Positions 7,629 through 16,520 of a DNA stretch of 48,541 nt are shown here, piece by piece; positions within the stretch are counted from its first letter, which is position 1; each line of letters starts with the position of its first letter. This stretch comes from Chthonomonadaceae bacterium (GTDB taxonomy: Bacteria > Armatimonadota > Chthonomonadetes > Chthonomonadales > Chthonomonadaceae). The notes under the pieces are model-generated. The model had not been told where the DNA came from. It saw only the letters and a list, made by a program, of their open reading frames with translations, and ran no database searches. A program made the translations under genes and the position numbers. The stretch spans positions 1-48,541 of the forward strand of contig JANXSG010000153.1 of the NCBI GenBank assembly GCA_025352825.1, read 5' to 3'.

Positions 7629-8960
7629 TTAAGTTTTATGTCGTTCGGTTCGATTCCATCCGCCAGCGGAGCGGCCGATTGCCATCATCGCATAAAGAGC
7701 AAACTTCCAAACTATATAGACGGGAGCGTAGAGTGCGGAAAGCGCTACTTCAGAAGGTACCTTCGCAATCCACATACCAAGAAATAGATATCCTGCCTGC
7801 ATTAGAAGTACTACCGACCAACACAGCGTAAAAATTAAGGCAGACTGCCAGCCAAAGTACCGTACCACAGAAAAACTAACTACAAGCATGAGAAACGGTA
7901 CCGCAAACAACTCGGCAAATGGCGGGATTATCAGTTCCACAGCTCTATCGAACAGTATACTGCTTCGCGTTTTTAACCCTTCGATAAGCAGTCTGGGAGC
8001 CGTATGAACCAAAAGCTGATACCGACCTCCTTCCCACCTGCTGCGCTGAGTGGCTGCCTGGGTTCCAGAAGTTGGCATCTGCGCCCACACTGCTGCATCC
8101 GGAAGAAAAGATATCCGAATTTTTGCTCTGCATAGCCGCAGTGTGTACTCAATATCTTCTGTGATGGAATCACCCGACCACGGAACCATCTCCACCACTG
8201 AACGTGTGAAGCACATTCCATTCCCTTTAAGGCCGTCGGATAGCTTCAGATACTCCCTCCCGAGAGGTTTTACGATGTGCGCCAGCGATAGCGCGCAAGA
8301 CATCAATTTGGTGCGCCAGCTTTCGGTGACATTCAGCACTTCGTAGCGTACCTGCATTACCTGATTCCCCATATTTATACTGCTGTTGAAGCTGCTTAAA
8401 ATATTTGAAGAGACACAGGTATCTGCATCGAGGACTACTACGGCGCTAAAATCCAATAGTTCTTCAGTAAGTAATCGATTAAGCGCCCACTCCAGGGCAT
8501 ATCCCTTTCCGATGAGCTCTTTATTGAATCGTTCCAAAACGAGCGCACCTTGCTCCTGGGCTATCTTTGCAGTACTATCCGAGCAGTTATCCGCGATCAC
8601 GACAATACGAAATAGATCTGTTGGATAATTGACTGAACTCAAGGATTTCAATGCATCAGCAAGCAGCAGTTCTTCATTGTGCGCAGGAATTAGGATAGCA
8701 AACCGAGCATGCGATCTATCAGGAAGATCAGTGGGTACATACTTATCAACGGCATCAAAAACAGATATCTGGGGGGTGTGCAGTGGTTTTAGATCTGCCA
8801 GACGCTTGCGCAGAAATGAGGCTGCAGCAAGAAGTCTCCATAAATAGAAGGTACAGCCCCCGAAAAAAAGGAGCGCCAACGCCTCAATTGCGACAAAGAG
8901 TAACTCTGCCGGGGATGCTGTACTGATACCCCATAGCGCGATCGTGTTTGCGAATGGCAT
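7629..8960 (-). CDS. Membrane-bound family 2 glycosyltransferase
   Basis: A 443-residue GT2 enzyme of the processive type. An N-terminal helix (residues 20-45) is followed by the GT-A domain with IPAHNEE (91-97), the DAD nucleotide/metal motif at 178-180, TED at 267-269 (catalytic base) and the QRSRW motif at 305-309. Two to three C-terminal helices follow (about 335-440). The QxxRW motif is typical of synthases such as cellulose, hyaluronan or poly-N-acetylglucosamine synthases, but this protein has fewer helices than BcsA. It probably extends the polymer on the cytoplasmic side of the membrane. It lies 25 bp after the CpsD-like gene in the same operon. The sugar donor cannot be read from the sequence. 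Confidence 0.85.
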   Translation of the reverse strand: MPFANTIALWGISTASPAELLFVAIEALALLFFGGCTFYLWRLLAAASFLRKRLADLKPLHTPQISVFDAVDKYVPTDLPDRSHARFAILIPAHNEELLLADALKSLSSVNYPTDLFRIVVIADNCSDSTAKIAQEQGALVLERFNKELIGKGYALEWALNRLLTEELLDFSAVVVLDADTCVSSNILSSFNSSINMGNQVMQVRYEVLNVTESWRTKLMSCALSLAHIVKPLGREYLKLSDGLKGNGMCFTRSVVEMVPWSGDSITEDIEYTLRLCRAKIRISFLPDAAVWAQMPTSGTQAATQRSRWEGGRYQLLVHTAPRLLIEGLKTRSSILFDRAVELIIPPFAELFAVPFLMLVVSFSVVRYFGWQSALIFTLCWSVVLLMQAGYLFLGMWIAKVPSEVALSALYAPVYIVWKFALYAMMAIGRSAGGWNRTERHKT

Positions 8961-8985
8961 GTTATTTTGCTTTTCCCGTGAACTT

Positions 8986-9708
8986 CTACGAGAAGTACTT
9001 CTGCCATCTCTTTGGCATGGCCGTCTCTGTGCCGTTCAGCACCACCCCAAGTACTTTGTCTGCGCCAATGGCATCAATCGCACGTGTAACTATCTCACGA
9101 GGAGTGACTCCAGCTCGGACTACTATCACTACACCATCCACTATTTTAGTAAGCACACGGGTATCAGCAACAGGGAGAACCGGAGCCATATCCATCACAA
9201 TAAATTCATTGGACATCCGCAGTGCGCTCATCACCTCCCCAAGCCTGCCAGATCGAGCCAGTCGTGAAGGATTGGCAGCCGCCCTGCCAGCGGGAACGAT
9301 GGTAAAATTCTCCAGCTCAGTCTTTTGGATGATGTTAGAAAGATCATCTTCGCCGCCCTCCAGAATGTCAACCAGTCCGGCGCAAGGAGGTAAGTTCAGA
9401 CGTGTCTGGAGATCCCAGTTCCGAAGATTGCAGTCGACAAGAGCCACGCGCTGTGTAGAGTTTTGCGCTATAGTGCCAGCCAGGTTCATCGCTACGGTTG
9501 TTTTGCCTTCACCGTAAACAGCGCTAGTGATGCCCACTACAAAACATCTAGATGGGCTGGACGCCCTCTCAATATCTGCATGAAGGCGTGCATACTCTTC
9601 TGGAATGACGATACGGCCACCCGTATTTCCATTCGAACTGTTGCCGCCAGTACCTTCACGAGAAGTTGAAAGTGGGCCGCCTATTTCTATAACCTTGTCG
9701 TTTGACAT
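8986..9708 (-). CDS. CpsD/CapB-type polysaccharide ATPase (BY-kinase-like)
   Basis: A 240-residue P-loop ATPase of the ParA/MinD fold used by capsule tyrosine kinases. Walker A is YGEGKTTVAMNLA (Lys69), Walker A-prime is VDCNLR (92-96) where DADLR is usual, and Walker B is FIVMDMAPV. The partner Wzz/GumC protein is encoded upstream, the usual split arrangement. Canonical BY-kinases end in a tyrosine cluster; this one ends in KRWQKYFS with one tyrosine, so cyclic autophosphorylation as in Wzc or CapB is doubtful. It may act as an ATPase partner or signalling switch for the chain-length protein. The glycine- and serine-rich N-terminus (20-31) is probably disordered. Confidence 0.85.
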   Translation of the reverse strand: MSNDKVIEIGGPLSTSREGTGGNSSNGNTGGRIVIPEEYARLHADIERASSPSRCFVVGITSAVYGEGKTTVAMNLAGTIAQNSTQRVALVDCNLRNWDLQTRLNLPPCAGLVDILEGGEDDLSNIIQKTELENFTIVPAGRAAANPSRLARSGRLGEVMSALRMSNEFIVMDMAPVLPVADTRVLTKIVDGVVIVVRAGVTPREIVTRAIDAIGADKVLGVVLNGTETAMPKRWQKYFS

Positions 9709-9803
9709 TCGCTATTCGATTCCTTTAACAGCGCCATTCTTATAAATAAGTTTAGGACGCAGACTTCATCTCACACCATACCGAACTGATACCACTTTAT
9801 GCA

Positions 9804-11318
9804 CTATGCAGAAGGTATCGTCGGCCTGGTGTCGCCTCCTCCAAGCGCGCGACGCGGGTTATCCCGTGAAGGATCCATTTTCGGCAGTACTGCCAGAACT
9901 GGCTTGCCAAGATATTTCTCGACTTCGATAGGAGTCCGCAGGGAATGATCGAGAGATTCTGAAAGCAGCGAGAAACCAAAAGCAATTATAAGTCCAAGAA
10001 GCGGCCCTACCGCAAAGAACAGCGCCCCTTTCACTCCCATAATTTCTGGCTCTGCCTTTGGCCGCACCATCATGGCCAGTTGTTTACGATGCAGGGTATC
10101 GTCCCTCTCTGCATCAATATTGGCATTTTCAAGCTTCGACATCAGGTTAGAGCGGAAAGCGCTGTAGATCTCTCTATTTCGGGTTAGCTCCTGATATTCG
10201 TACTGCTCTTTAGGTGTTTGGCCCGCCCGCAGCTGATAGGATTTCAGTAAGTCTTCCGCATTTCTAAGCTGGCTCGCTAATCCTTGCACATCGATCTGAG
10301 AGGTAGCAACCTGCTGATCCAGAGCCTGATACTGAGGGTTCGAGGATTCACGCTCTTTCGTTTTGCGTGTATCCGCCTTGGTAGGTTTGGCATTGCTGAC
10401 TTTATCGTAGGATGCAATTTGCTGATCTACCTCTTTAAGAAGTGAAAGCTGCTGTTTCACAGGAGGATAGCTGTCGAAATGGTTTAGCCTGAGATCTGCG
10501 AGCTTATTCTGTATATCTTCTCGCTTGCTGAGCAGCAGTGTATACTGTGGCGACTCTCTATTCGCAGTACGTTCTATGATATCAGTAATTGTCTTAGGGG
10601 TAACGACAAGTAAACTTTTGGTGCGGTCTAATTTAGCGCGTGCCACATCCAGTTGATTCTTAATATCATTGACTGCCATTTTCTGACGCTGGTACTCGAC
10701 ACTTGCTGTCTCGAAATTTGTAAGGGAAGATTCAACATGTCTTTTCTGATAATCGGCAACCTGTTTCTCGAGATCCTGTTGTTTTTTAGTGTAGACAGCA
10801 ACCAGCTTATTTAGAAGTGTGACTTCGGCAGCACCGGTTGTTCTCTCTAGATCGAGAACTTTGTTCGAATAACTTTCGTAGAATGCGTTAATGATCTTTT
10901 CCGCCGTGTCGCCGTTTTTCCATCGGATACTCAAAACCAAAGTATTTCTCTCAGCGGTAACAGTGAGCGCTTTTTTCGCTTCTTTCGAAAAATCATCGAA
11001 CTGCGCATCCGACATATTCTGATTTAATCCAGCATTTTTGAACGCTTCTTTGAAAAAATCAGGGTCTTTCATCACGATATTAAGGACATTTATTTTGAAA
11101 TCGATCGTACCGCGTTCATCTCTGTTGACTTCCTGCGGCCCTGTTTTTTCAGTACCAGAGAGAAGAACCAACGCAGTAGCATTGTACGATCCTGCACGAA
11201 GAGCCATTACCGTGCTGACAATAACTGTTGCAAGAACAATGGAAACAATAAACAGTTTTTTTGAACGAAACACTAGCTCCACGTAGTTGTATAGTGGAGA
11301 TGAACCATAAATCCGCAT
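9804..11318 (-). CDS. Wzz/GumC-type polysaccharide chain-length determinant
   Basis: A 504-residue polysaccharide co-polymerase. One transmembrane helix lies near residues 22-42 (LFIVSIVLATVIVSTVMAL). A long periplasmic region with extended coiled coil (about 150-400) follows, and a second helix near 440-460 (FFAVGPLLGLIIAFGFSLL) leads to a short cytoplasmic tail. This topology, with the cytoplasmic ATPase encoded next, is that of the GumC/Wzc family that sets polymer length and links to export. The ORF could be extended 36 bases upstream, but AGGGAGGG at 11326-11333 lies seven bases before the ATG at 11318, so I use that start. It is the first visible gene of the minus-strand exopolysaccharide operon. 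No outer-membrane export protein (Wza/GumB) gene is seen nearby. Confidence 0.88.
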   Translation of the reverse strand: MRIYGSSPLYNYVELVFRSKKLFIVSIVLATVIVSTVMALRAGSYNATALVLLSGTEKTGPQEVNRDERGTIDFKINVLNIVMKDPDFFKEAFKNAGLNQNMSDAQFDDFSKEAKKALTVTAERNTLVLSIRWKNGDTAEKIINAFYESYSNKVLDLERTTGAAEVTLLNKLVAVYTKKQQDLEKQVADYQKRHVESSLTNFETASVEYQRQKMAVNDIKNQLDVARAKLDRTKSLLVVTPKTITDIIERTANRESPQYTLLLSKREDIQNKLADLRLNHFDSYPPVKQQLSLLKEVDQQIASYDKVSNAKPTKADTRKTKERESSNPQYQALDQQVATSQIDVQGLASQLRNAEDLLKSYQLRAGQTPKEQYEYQELTRNREIYSAFRSNLMSKLENANIDAERDDTLHRKQLAMMVRPKAEPEIMGVKGALFFAVGPLLGLIIAFGFSLLSESLDHSLRTPIEVEKYLGKPVLAVLPKMDPSRDNPRRALGGGDTRPTIPSA

Positions 11319-11333
11319 ATCGTAACCCTCCCT

Positions 11334-11748
11334 GTTTTCGTGGGCGGAAATCAAGCTGGAAGCAAATTTGCACGGAGTGTGCTATCATTCCATTACATTA
11401 ATGCACAAATCGTGCCATATTCAAATGTACAAACGAAACCTCGGTGGTATTTTCGGTCAAATCTCAATTTCCCAATAGGGATAAGAGTGAGGAATAGTTT
11501 AAACTTTGTAACGGCATACTATTATTCGACGCAATGTAATGTAAAATCCTTCTTAGCCAGGTAAATTTTACAGAGTATTTTATTGTTCAAGGTGGTAATA
11601 GGGTAGAGGGAGATAGTTTTATAACTAGCAGTTATCACTATGGAGACTGGAATAATATACCGAAAATCGATAGGAATAGATTTCCTATTTCCTTAAACTC
11701 CTACACTTATACTCCTTTTTGAGCGAGAATGGAGCCCTGCTAACAGAT
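11334..11748. other. AT-rich divergent intergenic region
   Basis: About 415 bp without a convincing gene, separating the minus-strand exopolysaccharide operon from the plus-strand rhomboid gene. It should hold promoters for both directions. A TATACT -10-like hexamer lies at 11708-11713 for the plus strand but has no good -35. On the minus strand I found no pair that I would call. No tRNA or clear inverted repeat was seen. Confidence 0.5.
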
Positions 11749-13059
11749 ATGAGCCAACACATCGCGATACGACCTCTCATAAGTTCAAACAATAAAATAT
11801 TGCCAGGATATTTTTCTGCTAATTCCAGCTCAAGAAGCGTGGAACCAGATCAATACGCCCGCTTTACAACTGGGGACAATGACAAAGGACACCAACGAAA
11901 TTCAAGATCTCAGCACGATCGTTCCTTCTTGGCATCTCCTGTTACCTATACTCTGCTAGCTGTCAACATTCTTATATTCGTAGCAATGTATGTAGCAGGT
12001 CACGGTGATGTGTCCAGCGTCAGTACACTCTTTGGGGACAAGGATAACCAGTTAATTCATTCAGGGCAGTGGTGGAGGTTTATCACCCCGATATTTCTGC
12101 ATGGCAGCCTTTTGCATCTGGGATCGAACTCTCTATTTTTGTATATTCTGGGCTCACAAATGGAGCAGATATACGGTTCCAAAAGATACTTTTTAGTCTA
12201 CATGACAGCAGGCATTTTTAGCTTCATTGTGAGCTATATCTATTCCAGCGTGCCATCTCTGGGCGCATCTGGAGCTCTTTTCGGACTAGTGGGTGCAGGA
12301 ATGGTCTTTCCAGTCCGGTTCCGTGCTTTAGTACCGGAGCAGGCACGTTCACAAATTCTTTCTCAGCTGCTCTTCACTGCTGTTGTCAATCTAGCTCTTG
12401 GCGCATATCCTGGAAGCCATATCGATAACGGCGCGCACATGGGCGGACTTATCGGCGGCGCTTTCACAGCGCTCTTTTTGATGCCAGAAGTGCTGGAAGA
12501 CCGACCCAAAACGGTAGCAAATCAGTCAGTCGCTTCGCTATTTTGTGCTTTCCTGCTGTTGACATCTGCCATCGCTGGCGTCAATCAATGGAAATGGGCT
12601 CATCAACAAGAACCTTTGCCCGCAATGGTACAAGTTGGATTTGGCTTAAAAGGACAGGATCCCTGGTGGAGCCTATCCCTTCCTGCATCCTGGAAACAGT
12701 CGAAACCTGCAGTCTGGACGATTGGCAATGGCGCTGAGTTTGTAATTGAAGACAGCGCATCAAGCCCTGCGGCCATCACACAGGCTGCCCTGCTTATCCA
12801 AAAGAACCAAAAAGGGGTATCTCAGGTGAGCATGGATGGTCAGAAAGGGTATCATCTCATTCTGCAGGGTGAAGGGAAAGTTGTGGACTTCTATCTGGTG
12901 CGAGCCTACGATCGCTTCATCTTATTTCAGCTAGTGAGCCCGTCCGCTGTTTATACTGGTAGTCTGAGAGAGTATACTCTTGTGCTTAGCACAGTTCGCT
13001 TTGTCCATGCGCCTGAAAAAGTGGCTCCAATCCAATCTATTGCCCCGCCTAAACCTTGA
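11749..13059 (+). CDS. Rhomboid-family intramembrane serine protease with extra C-terminal domain
   Basis: The rhomboid core carries WWRFITPIFLHGSLLHLGSN (loop 1 and the TM2 His/Asn region). The catalytic serine is in LGASGALFGL, and AHMGGLIGG carries the catalytic histidine. At least six helices are visible. A polar N-terminal extension of about 60 residues precedes the core. The last 150 residues form a soluble domain starting near PWWSLSLPASW, which resembles PsbP/Mog1-like folds seen at the ends of bacterial membrane proteins; this resemblance is by eye. The ORF can start at a TTG at 11719 without ribosome site. I prefer the ATG at 11749, 30 bases later, though its GGAG lies about 14 bases upstream. 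It converges on the ECF/anti-sigma pair. Confidence 0.87.
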   Translation: MSQHIAIRPLISSNNKILPGYFSANSSSRSVEPDQYARFTTGDNDKGHQRNSRSQHDRSFLASPVTYTLLAVNILIFVAMYVAGHGDVSSVSTLFGDKDNQLIHSGQWWRFITPIFLHGSLLHLGSNSLFLYILGSQMEQIYGSKRYFLVYMTAGIFSFIVSYIYSSVPSLGASGALFGLVGAGMVFPVRFRALVPEQARSQILSQLLFTAVVNLALGAYPGSHIDNGAHMGGLIGGAFTALFLMPEVLEDRPKTVANQSVASLFCAFLLLTSAIAGVNQWKWAHQQEPLPAMVQVGFGLKGQDPWWSLSLPASWKQSKPAVWTIGNGAEFVIEDSASSPAAITQAALLIQKNQKGVSQVSMDGQKGYHLILQGEGKVVDFYLVRAYDRFILFQLVSPSAVYTGSLREYTLVLSTVRFVHAPEKVAPIQSIAPPKP

Positions 13060-13128
13060 TGTAGTCCTCCTCTCCTTTGTGAGCAGTGCGAACATGATGA
13101 TAGCAAGGGTGAGATTAAAAAGTACAAA

Positions 13129-13160
13129 AGCCGCATCATCATTAGTATGATAACGCGGCT
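13129..13160. terminator. Bidirectional stem-loop terminator candidate
   Basis: AGCCGC at 13129-13134 pairs with GCGGCT at 13155-13160, and an inner ATCAT/ATGAT pairing extends the stem. It is flanked by A-rich sequence on the left and by TATTATGTATTTT on the right. It lies between the convergent rhomboid and anti-sigma genes, so it can end both transcripts. Confidence 0.65.
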
Positions 13161-13185
13161 ATTATGTATTTTGCATTGCCTGAAA

Positions 13186-13947
13186 CTAAGGAGTGACTGG
13201 ATTTGTGTTACCTGAATTTGAGTTAAATGGTACTGAGATTACAGGGACCGTCTGTTTATGTTTTGTTTCATGACCCTCTGGATCCTTATAACTCAAGTTC
13301 GCTTCCAGCGTGAATGTCTTGTCTGATACATCGTATAGATGGACTGGCAGCATGATCTCGCTTTCAGAGGTTACCGACCCTTGCAGAAGAATTGTTGTAG
13401 AGCCCTTTATATTCAGCGAGTAGTGCAGCTCTACTGATTTATTGTTCGGCAGAGTGGCAGCCTGCATGTGAACTATTAGATTTGCCCCGCCCTTAGTGTC
13501 GAACATTATTTGTGCAGAAGAAGATTTTTTCAATTCGATATCGACAATTGAAGCACGATTATTCCACGGCCATAAACCAAATCCAGCGCGTGTGGTATTC
13601 ATAACTCCCGAACCACCCAGTACTATTACCAGTACCCCAGCCGCATACGCCAGAGAGCGAGGGCGGAAAAGCGATCTCCAGTCAAACGATTTTGATCGAA
13701 CATCAGCTTTGACTTCCGATTCCATGATCTGCTTATCGATACGCCTCATGATGTTTTCGTGAAAATACATGGGTGTATCTATCGCTGGAATCTGGTGTAG
13801 CTGCTCCCATACAGTTCTAATCCCGGATAGATCGTGTCGACAGTCTGCACATTCCGCGATGTGATTTTCGAAACTGACAGAGAGCGCAGCAGCCACATCT
13901 CCATCGATGTAGTCAGAAAGTAGTTCTTGAGCATGTTTACACGTCAT
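13186..13947 (-). CDS. Zinc-finger anti-sigma factor
   Basis: A 253-residue membrane anti-sigma factor. The N-terminus has the zf-HC2/ZAS pattern, with an early Cys3/His5 and the H-x3-C-x2-C signature at His29, Cys33 and Cys36 (HIAECADC). This domain binds and masks an ECF sigma factor in the cytoplasm. One transmembrane segment lies near 98-117 (LAYAAGVLVIVLGGSGVM). The remaining 130 residues are extracytoplasmic, beta-rich, and end in an Asn/Pro-rich tail. The ATG has AAGGG seven bases upstream. Its sigma factor is encoded 133 bp upstream on the same strand, the usual order. How it is released is unknown; the convergent rhomboid gene is a possible but unproven protease partner. Confidence 0.85.
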   Translation of the reverse strand: MTCKHAQELLSDYIDGDVAAALSVSFENHIAECADCRHDLSGIRTVWEQLHQIPAIDTPMYFHENIMRRIDKQIMESEVKADVRSKSFDWRSLFRPRSLAYAAGVLVIVLGGSGVMNTTRAGFGLWPWNNRASIVDIELKKSSSAQIMFDTKGGANLIVHMQAATLPNNKSVELHYSLNIKGSTTILLQGSVTSESEIMLPVHLYDVSDKTFTLEANLSYKDPEGHETKHKQTVPVISVPFNSNSGNTNPVTP

Positions 13948-14080
13948 TTTTAGTACCCTTTAGCAGCCTTCTTGGCCACCTTGAAAGGCGATTCACCCAT
14001 TAAAATAAATTGATTGCACTGATAAACTGCCCATTAATGACACTCTTAAAAAGATCATCTATTGTTGGACGACATATCTC

Positions 14081-14662
14081 TCAGAAGAGTTCCTTGTGCG
14101 GTTCAAGTTTTTCACGCATTACTAATCTTGCTCTATTTAACCTGGATTTTACTGTCCCGATTGGCAGAGAGAGCACCTCTGCAATCTCCTCATAAGAAAG
14201 CCCTTCGTTATGATAGAGCACAATCATAGCGCGTTGATAATCTGGCAGAGAAGCTATTGCTTCTTGCAGAACATCGTGGCGCTCTTTAGTTTCGGCAAGC
14301 ACACCTGGAGTTGGGGACGGGTCTTCAATCTGTCTTGCGACACTATTCTCCTCAAGTTCAATATATTCCTCTAATGACAGATGCTGTTTATTCTGCATCC
14401 TTTTTCGTCGGTCAAGATATACATTCGTGACAATTCTGAAGAGCCACGTTGAAAAGTTTGCTTCTCCCCGAAACAGTTTAATCGCCTGGAATACACGCAG
14501 GAAAGCATCGATGCTGATATCGTTAGCATCGTCGTAATTACCGGAAAGCCGGTACGCAAGATTATATACCCGTTTTTCGTATCCACGTATGAGAGTGTCA
14601 AACGCGGTACGTTCCCCTAGCTTACAACGGTCGATTAAAAGCCGTTCATCAGTATCTATCAT
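14081..14662 (-). CDS. ECF-family RNA polymerase sigma factor
   Basis: A 193-residue sigma factor with only regions 2 and 4. Region 2 runs from about residue 20 to 95, with YNLAYRLSGNYDDANDISID and FSTWLFRIVTNVYLDRRKR as the core-binding and -10-binding helices. Region 4 carries LPDYQRAMIVLYHNEGLSYEE and LPIGTVKSRLNRAR, the helix-turn-helix for the -35 element. The acidic linker between them (EYIELEENSVARQIEDPSPT) is variable. The downstream anti-sigma gene makes this a classic ECF pair. No autoregulatory ECF promoter was identified. No clear ribosome site precedes the ATG. Confidence 0.9.
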   Translation of the reverse strand: MIDTDERLLIDRCKLGERTAFDTLIRGYEKRVYNLAYRLSGNYDDANDISIDAFLRVFQAIKLFRGEANFSTWLFRIVTNVYLDRRKRMQNKQHLSLEEYIELEENSVARQIEDPSPTPGVLAETKERHDVLQEAIASLPDYQRAMIVLYHNEGLSYEEIAEVLSLPIGTVKSRLNRARLVMREKLEPHKELF

Positions 14663-14735
14663 GAGTTATTCAACTGGTGTAAGCCACTTTGGCTTGCGGA
14701 AGTCTTCTTTGTTAGATTTGTTAAATTCGAAGTGA

Positions 14736-15242
14736 TCATTTATTTGCTGTCTCGCGGAGAATACGTTCTTCTTCTTTCGATAGCGGATGACTTGCTTTGC
14801 CGTTGTGGATGGATTTGGCATATACACGCACATCCATTCTGCTATACACGCTGGTGAGTACTATTCCTTCACCTAGCTGATCTAGAAGAGCCAAAGAGAA
14901 ACTCTGCTCTCCTCCCACGTCATCGAAGGCATCGTACCGAATCATCTTTAATTTTTGCAGACATCCTGGCATCTGTGCCTGCAGCACACCAACCGCCTGT
15001 TCGATCAACTCCATGCGCTCTTTTGTGTCATCCAGCTGATCCATTTGAGAGTGAATCACATCTTCTAGGTTTTGGCCGCTTCCACCACGAGTCAACGTTG
15101 TAATTCGTTTTCGTGTTCCTGCCAGCATTCCTATCATAATCATGATAATTACTAACATCAATGCTGAGAAGATCGTCAGAGAGATAAGCAAGAGTGAACT
15201 ATTATCACCCTGATGCAGGGTGTTGCGTGCAGATTCGAACAA
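14736..15242 (-). CDS. DUF4446 family membrane protein
   Basis: A 168-residue protein with an N-terminal transmembrane helix (SLLLISLTIFSALMLVIIMIMIGML). A coiled-coil-like segment follows (LDDTKERMELIEQAVGVLQAQM), then a compact domain containing MIRYDAFDDVGGEQSFSLAL and DQLGEGIVLTSVYSR. The last two motifs are characteristic of DUF4446, a family without assigned function. The ORF can be extended upstream to 15464, but that would overlap the divergent signal peptidase gene. AAGGGAG lies five bases before a TTG at 15242, so I place the start there, giving a size usual for the family. The ECF sigma factor gene follows 73 bp downstream. Confidence 0.75.
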   Translation of the reverse strand: MFESARNTLHQGDNSSLLLISLTIFSALMLVIIMIMIGMLAGTRKRITTLTRGGSGQNLEDVIHSQMDQLDDTKERMELIEQAVGVLQAQMPGCLQKLKMIRYDAFDDVGGEQSFSLALLDQLGEGIVLTSVYSRMDVRVYAKSIHNGKASHPLSKEEERILRETANK

Positions 15243-15321
15243 AGATTCTCCCTTGACTACGCTTCTTGCCTGTCGCTGCAGGTATACTTCCTTAAGACAT
15301 TTATTTATGATAGGCTGCCGC

Positions 15322-15933
15322 ATGCGTATAACACCGCCGCCTAAACCGAGGAATCGATTGAACCAGGGAACTCGCCGCCAAACCGTTTTTGTATTAGTAT
15401 TTTTGCTGGTCGTGCTATTCTTCGTGACGACTTTTCGCATGGGAATAGTTCGAGGCGACTCCATGGAGCCAACCTACCAGAACGGACAAGTCGTGCTAGT
15501 CAGGCGATACAATCGACTATCCGCCCCGCTTCGCCACAACGATGTTATCCTGATTAAAAAGGACAAAGATGTTATTATTAAAAGAGTATTTCGGCTTCCA
15601 GGTGAGGAGCTCACCGATGAGTTTCCGAACTTACTTGCCTTCACAAAATATAATCATCTTACGGACTACTATGAACAGCAAGAGACTACTTCAAAAAACG
15701 GCAAGGTTACACACTACCGCCTGCCAGACGGATATATTGCTATTCTGGGAGATAATCTTAAAGTATCCGAAGATAGCAGAATTTTTGGGCCGGTTCCGCT
15801 TCGAGATATTCTTGGTAAAGTGGAGCGATCACCTGGGCCGCCATATTCTCCTGGCTCTCCTGGCAAGTCAATCGATCCCGCCTCTATACAGCATACTCCC
15901 AGAAGGGGAGCAGCCTCGGTAGTCCCTAGATAG
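15322..15933 (+). CDS. lepB: Signal peptidase I
   Basis: A 203-residue type I signal peptidase. The sequence shows a basic N-terminus (PPPKPRNRLNQGTRRQ), one transmembrane anchor (FVLVFLLVVLFFVTTF), the catalytic-serine motif GDSMEPT, and the general-base lysine in DVIIKRVFRLPGE. The box D/E region is GYIAILGDN...SEDSRIFGPV, although the usual S(R/K) follows NLKVSEDSR here. It cleaves signal peptides at the outer face of the inner membrane. The C-terminal 35 residues are Pro/Gly-rich and atypical. The ATG at 15322 is preferred, with AGG seven bases upstream. An in-frame ATG at 15307 lacks any ribosome site. Its 5' end is divergent from the DUF4446 gene with 79 bp between starts. Confidence 0.9.
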   Translation: MRITPPPKPRNRLNQGTRRQTVFVLVFLLVVLFFVTTFRMGIVRGDSMEPTYQNGQVVLVRRYNRLSAPLRHNDVILIKKDKDVIIKRVFRLPGEELTDEFPNLLAFTKYNHLTDYYEQQETTSKNGKVTHYRLPDGYIAILGDNLKVSEDSRIFGPVPLRDILGKVERSPGPPYSPGSPGKSIDPASIQHTPRRGAASVVPR

Positions 15934-15979
15934 AATTCATCTCTTCTATTGTAGCACGTGGAGTGGGAGTTGTATACAG

Positions 15980-16483
15980 ATGGGGAATGAAGAGCAAACA
16001 TATACTTATATTTCTTTCCCTGAAGTGTGGTGGGGAGAAACAAAAGCAACATTCTATGAAGCTTCTCAAATACCACCAGAAGATTTTGAAATCCGGGCTG
16101 CCCTTGTGTTTGCGGTGTCTCAAAACCTGTTTGTAGTCGCCAATATTATAGATAGAGGATGGTGCATACCTGGCGGTCATTTGCTGCCGGGAGAAACACC
16201 TGAGGAAGCGGTGCGTCGAGAAGCCTACGAAGAAGCAGGAATTACTTTAGGCGATCTTCGCCTGCTCGGGCATTTTATCATGAGGAATTCCAGTTCAGGC
16301 ATCAACCAAATCGTTCCGACATATATATCCAATGTGACTGAGTTTGGTGTAGTCCCCGAGGGAACAGAATCCAGAGGGATGCGATTGATTTCGCTTGAAG
16401 AATTGCCCGATCACTATTTTGTTTGGGATGAACTCATGCACTCCGTGTTCCACTATGCTATGAAGGAATTTATTAGTTTATAA
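15980..16483 (+). CDS. Nudix hydrolase
   Basis: A 167-residue protein with a full Nudix box, GGHLLPGETPEEAVRREAYE followed by EAGI, which fits G-x5-E-x7-REUxEExGU and binds the metal used to hydrolyse a nucleoside diphosphate linked to another moiety. The N-terminal WWGETKATFYEASQIPPEDF segment is not distinctive. The substrate cannot be predicted. The ATG lies 46 bp after the signal peptidase stop, on the same strand, with GGAGTGGGAG upstream at a rather long distance. Confidence 0.88.
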   Translation: MGNEEQTYTYISFPEVWWGETKATFYEASQIPPEDFEIRAALVFAVSQNLFVVANIIDRGWCIPGGHLLPGETPEEAVRREAYEEAGITLGDLRLLGHFIMRNSSSGINQIVPTYISNVTEFGVVPEGTESRGMRLISLEELPDHYFVWDELMHSVFHYAMKEFISL

Positions 16484-16520
16484 ATGTCTTTATATTACGA
16501 ACATATCACGAGTTATAAAT

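Noticed and set aside
8948-9517. 189-codon plus-strand ORF opposite the CpsD-like gene
   Set aside because: Antisense to the P-loop ATPase frame with intact Walker motifs; no ribosome site.
15253-15288. TTGACT and TATACT as a promoter for the signal peptidase gene
   Set aside because: The spacing is 24 bases, too long for sigma-70, and no other -35 fits.
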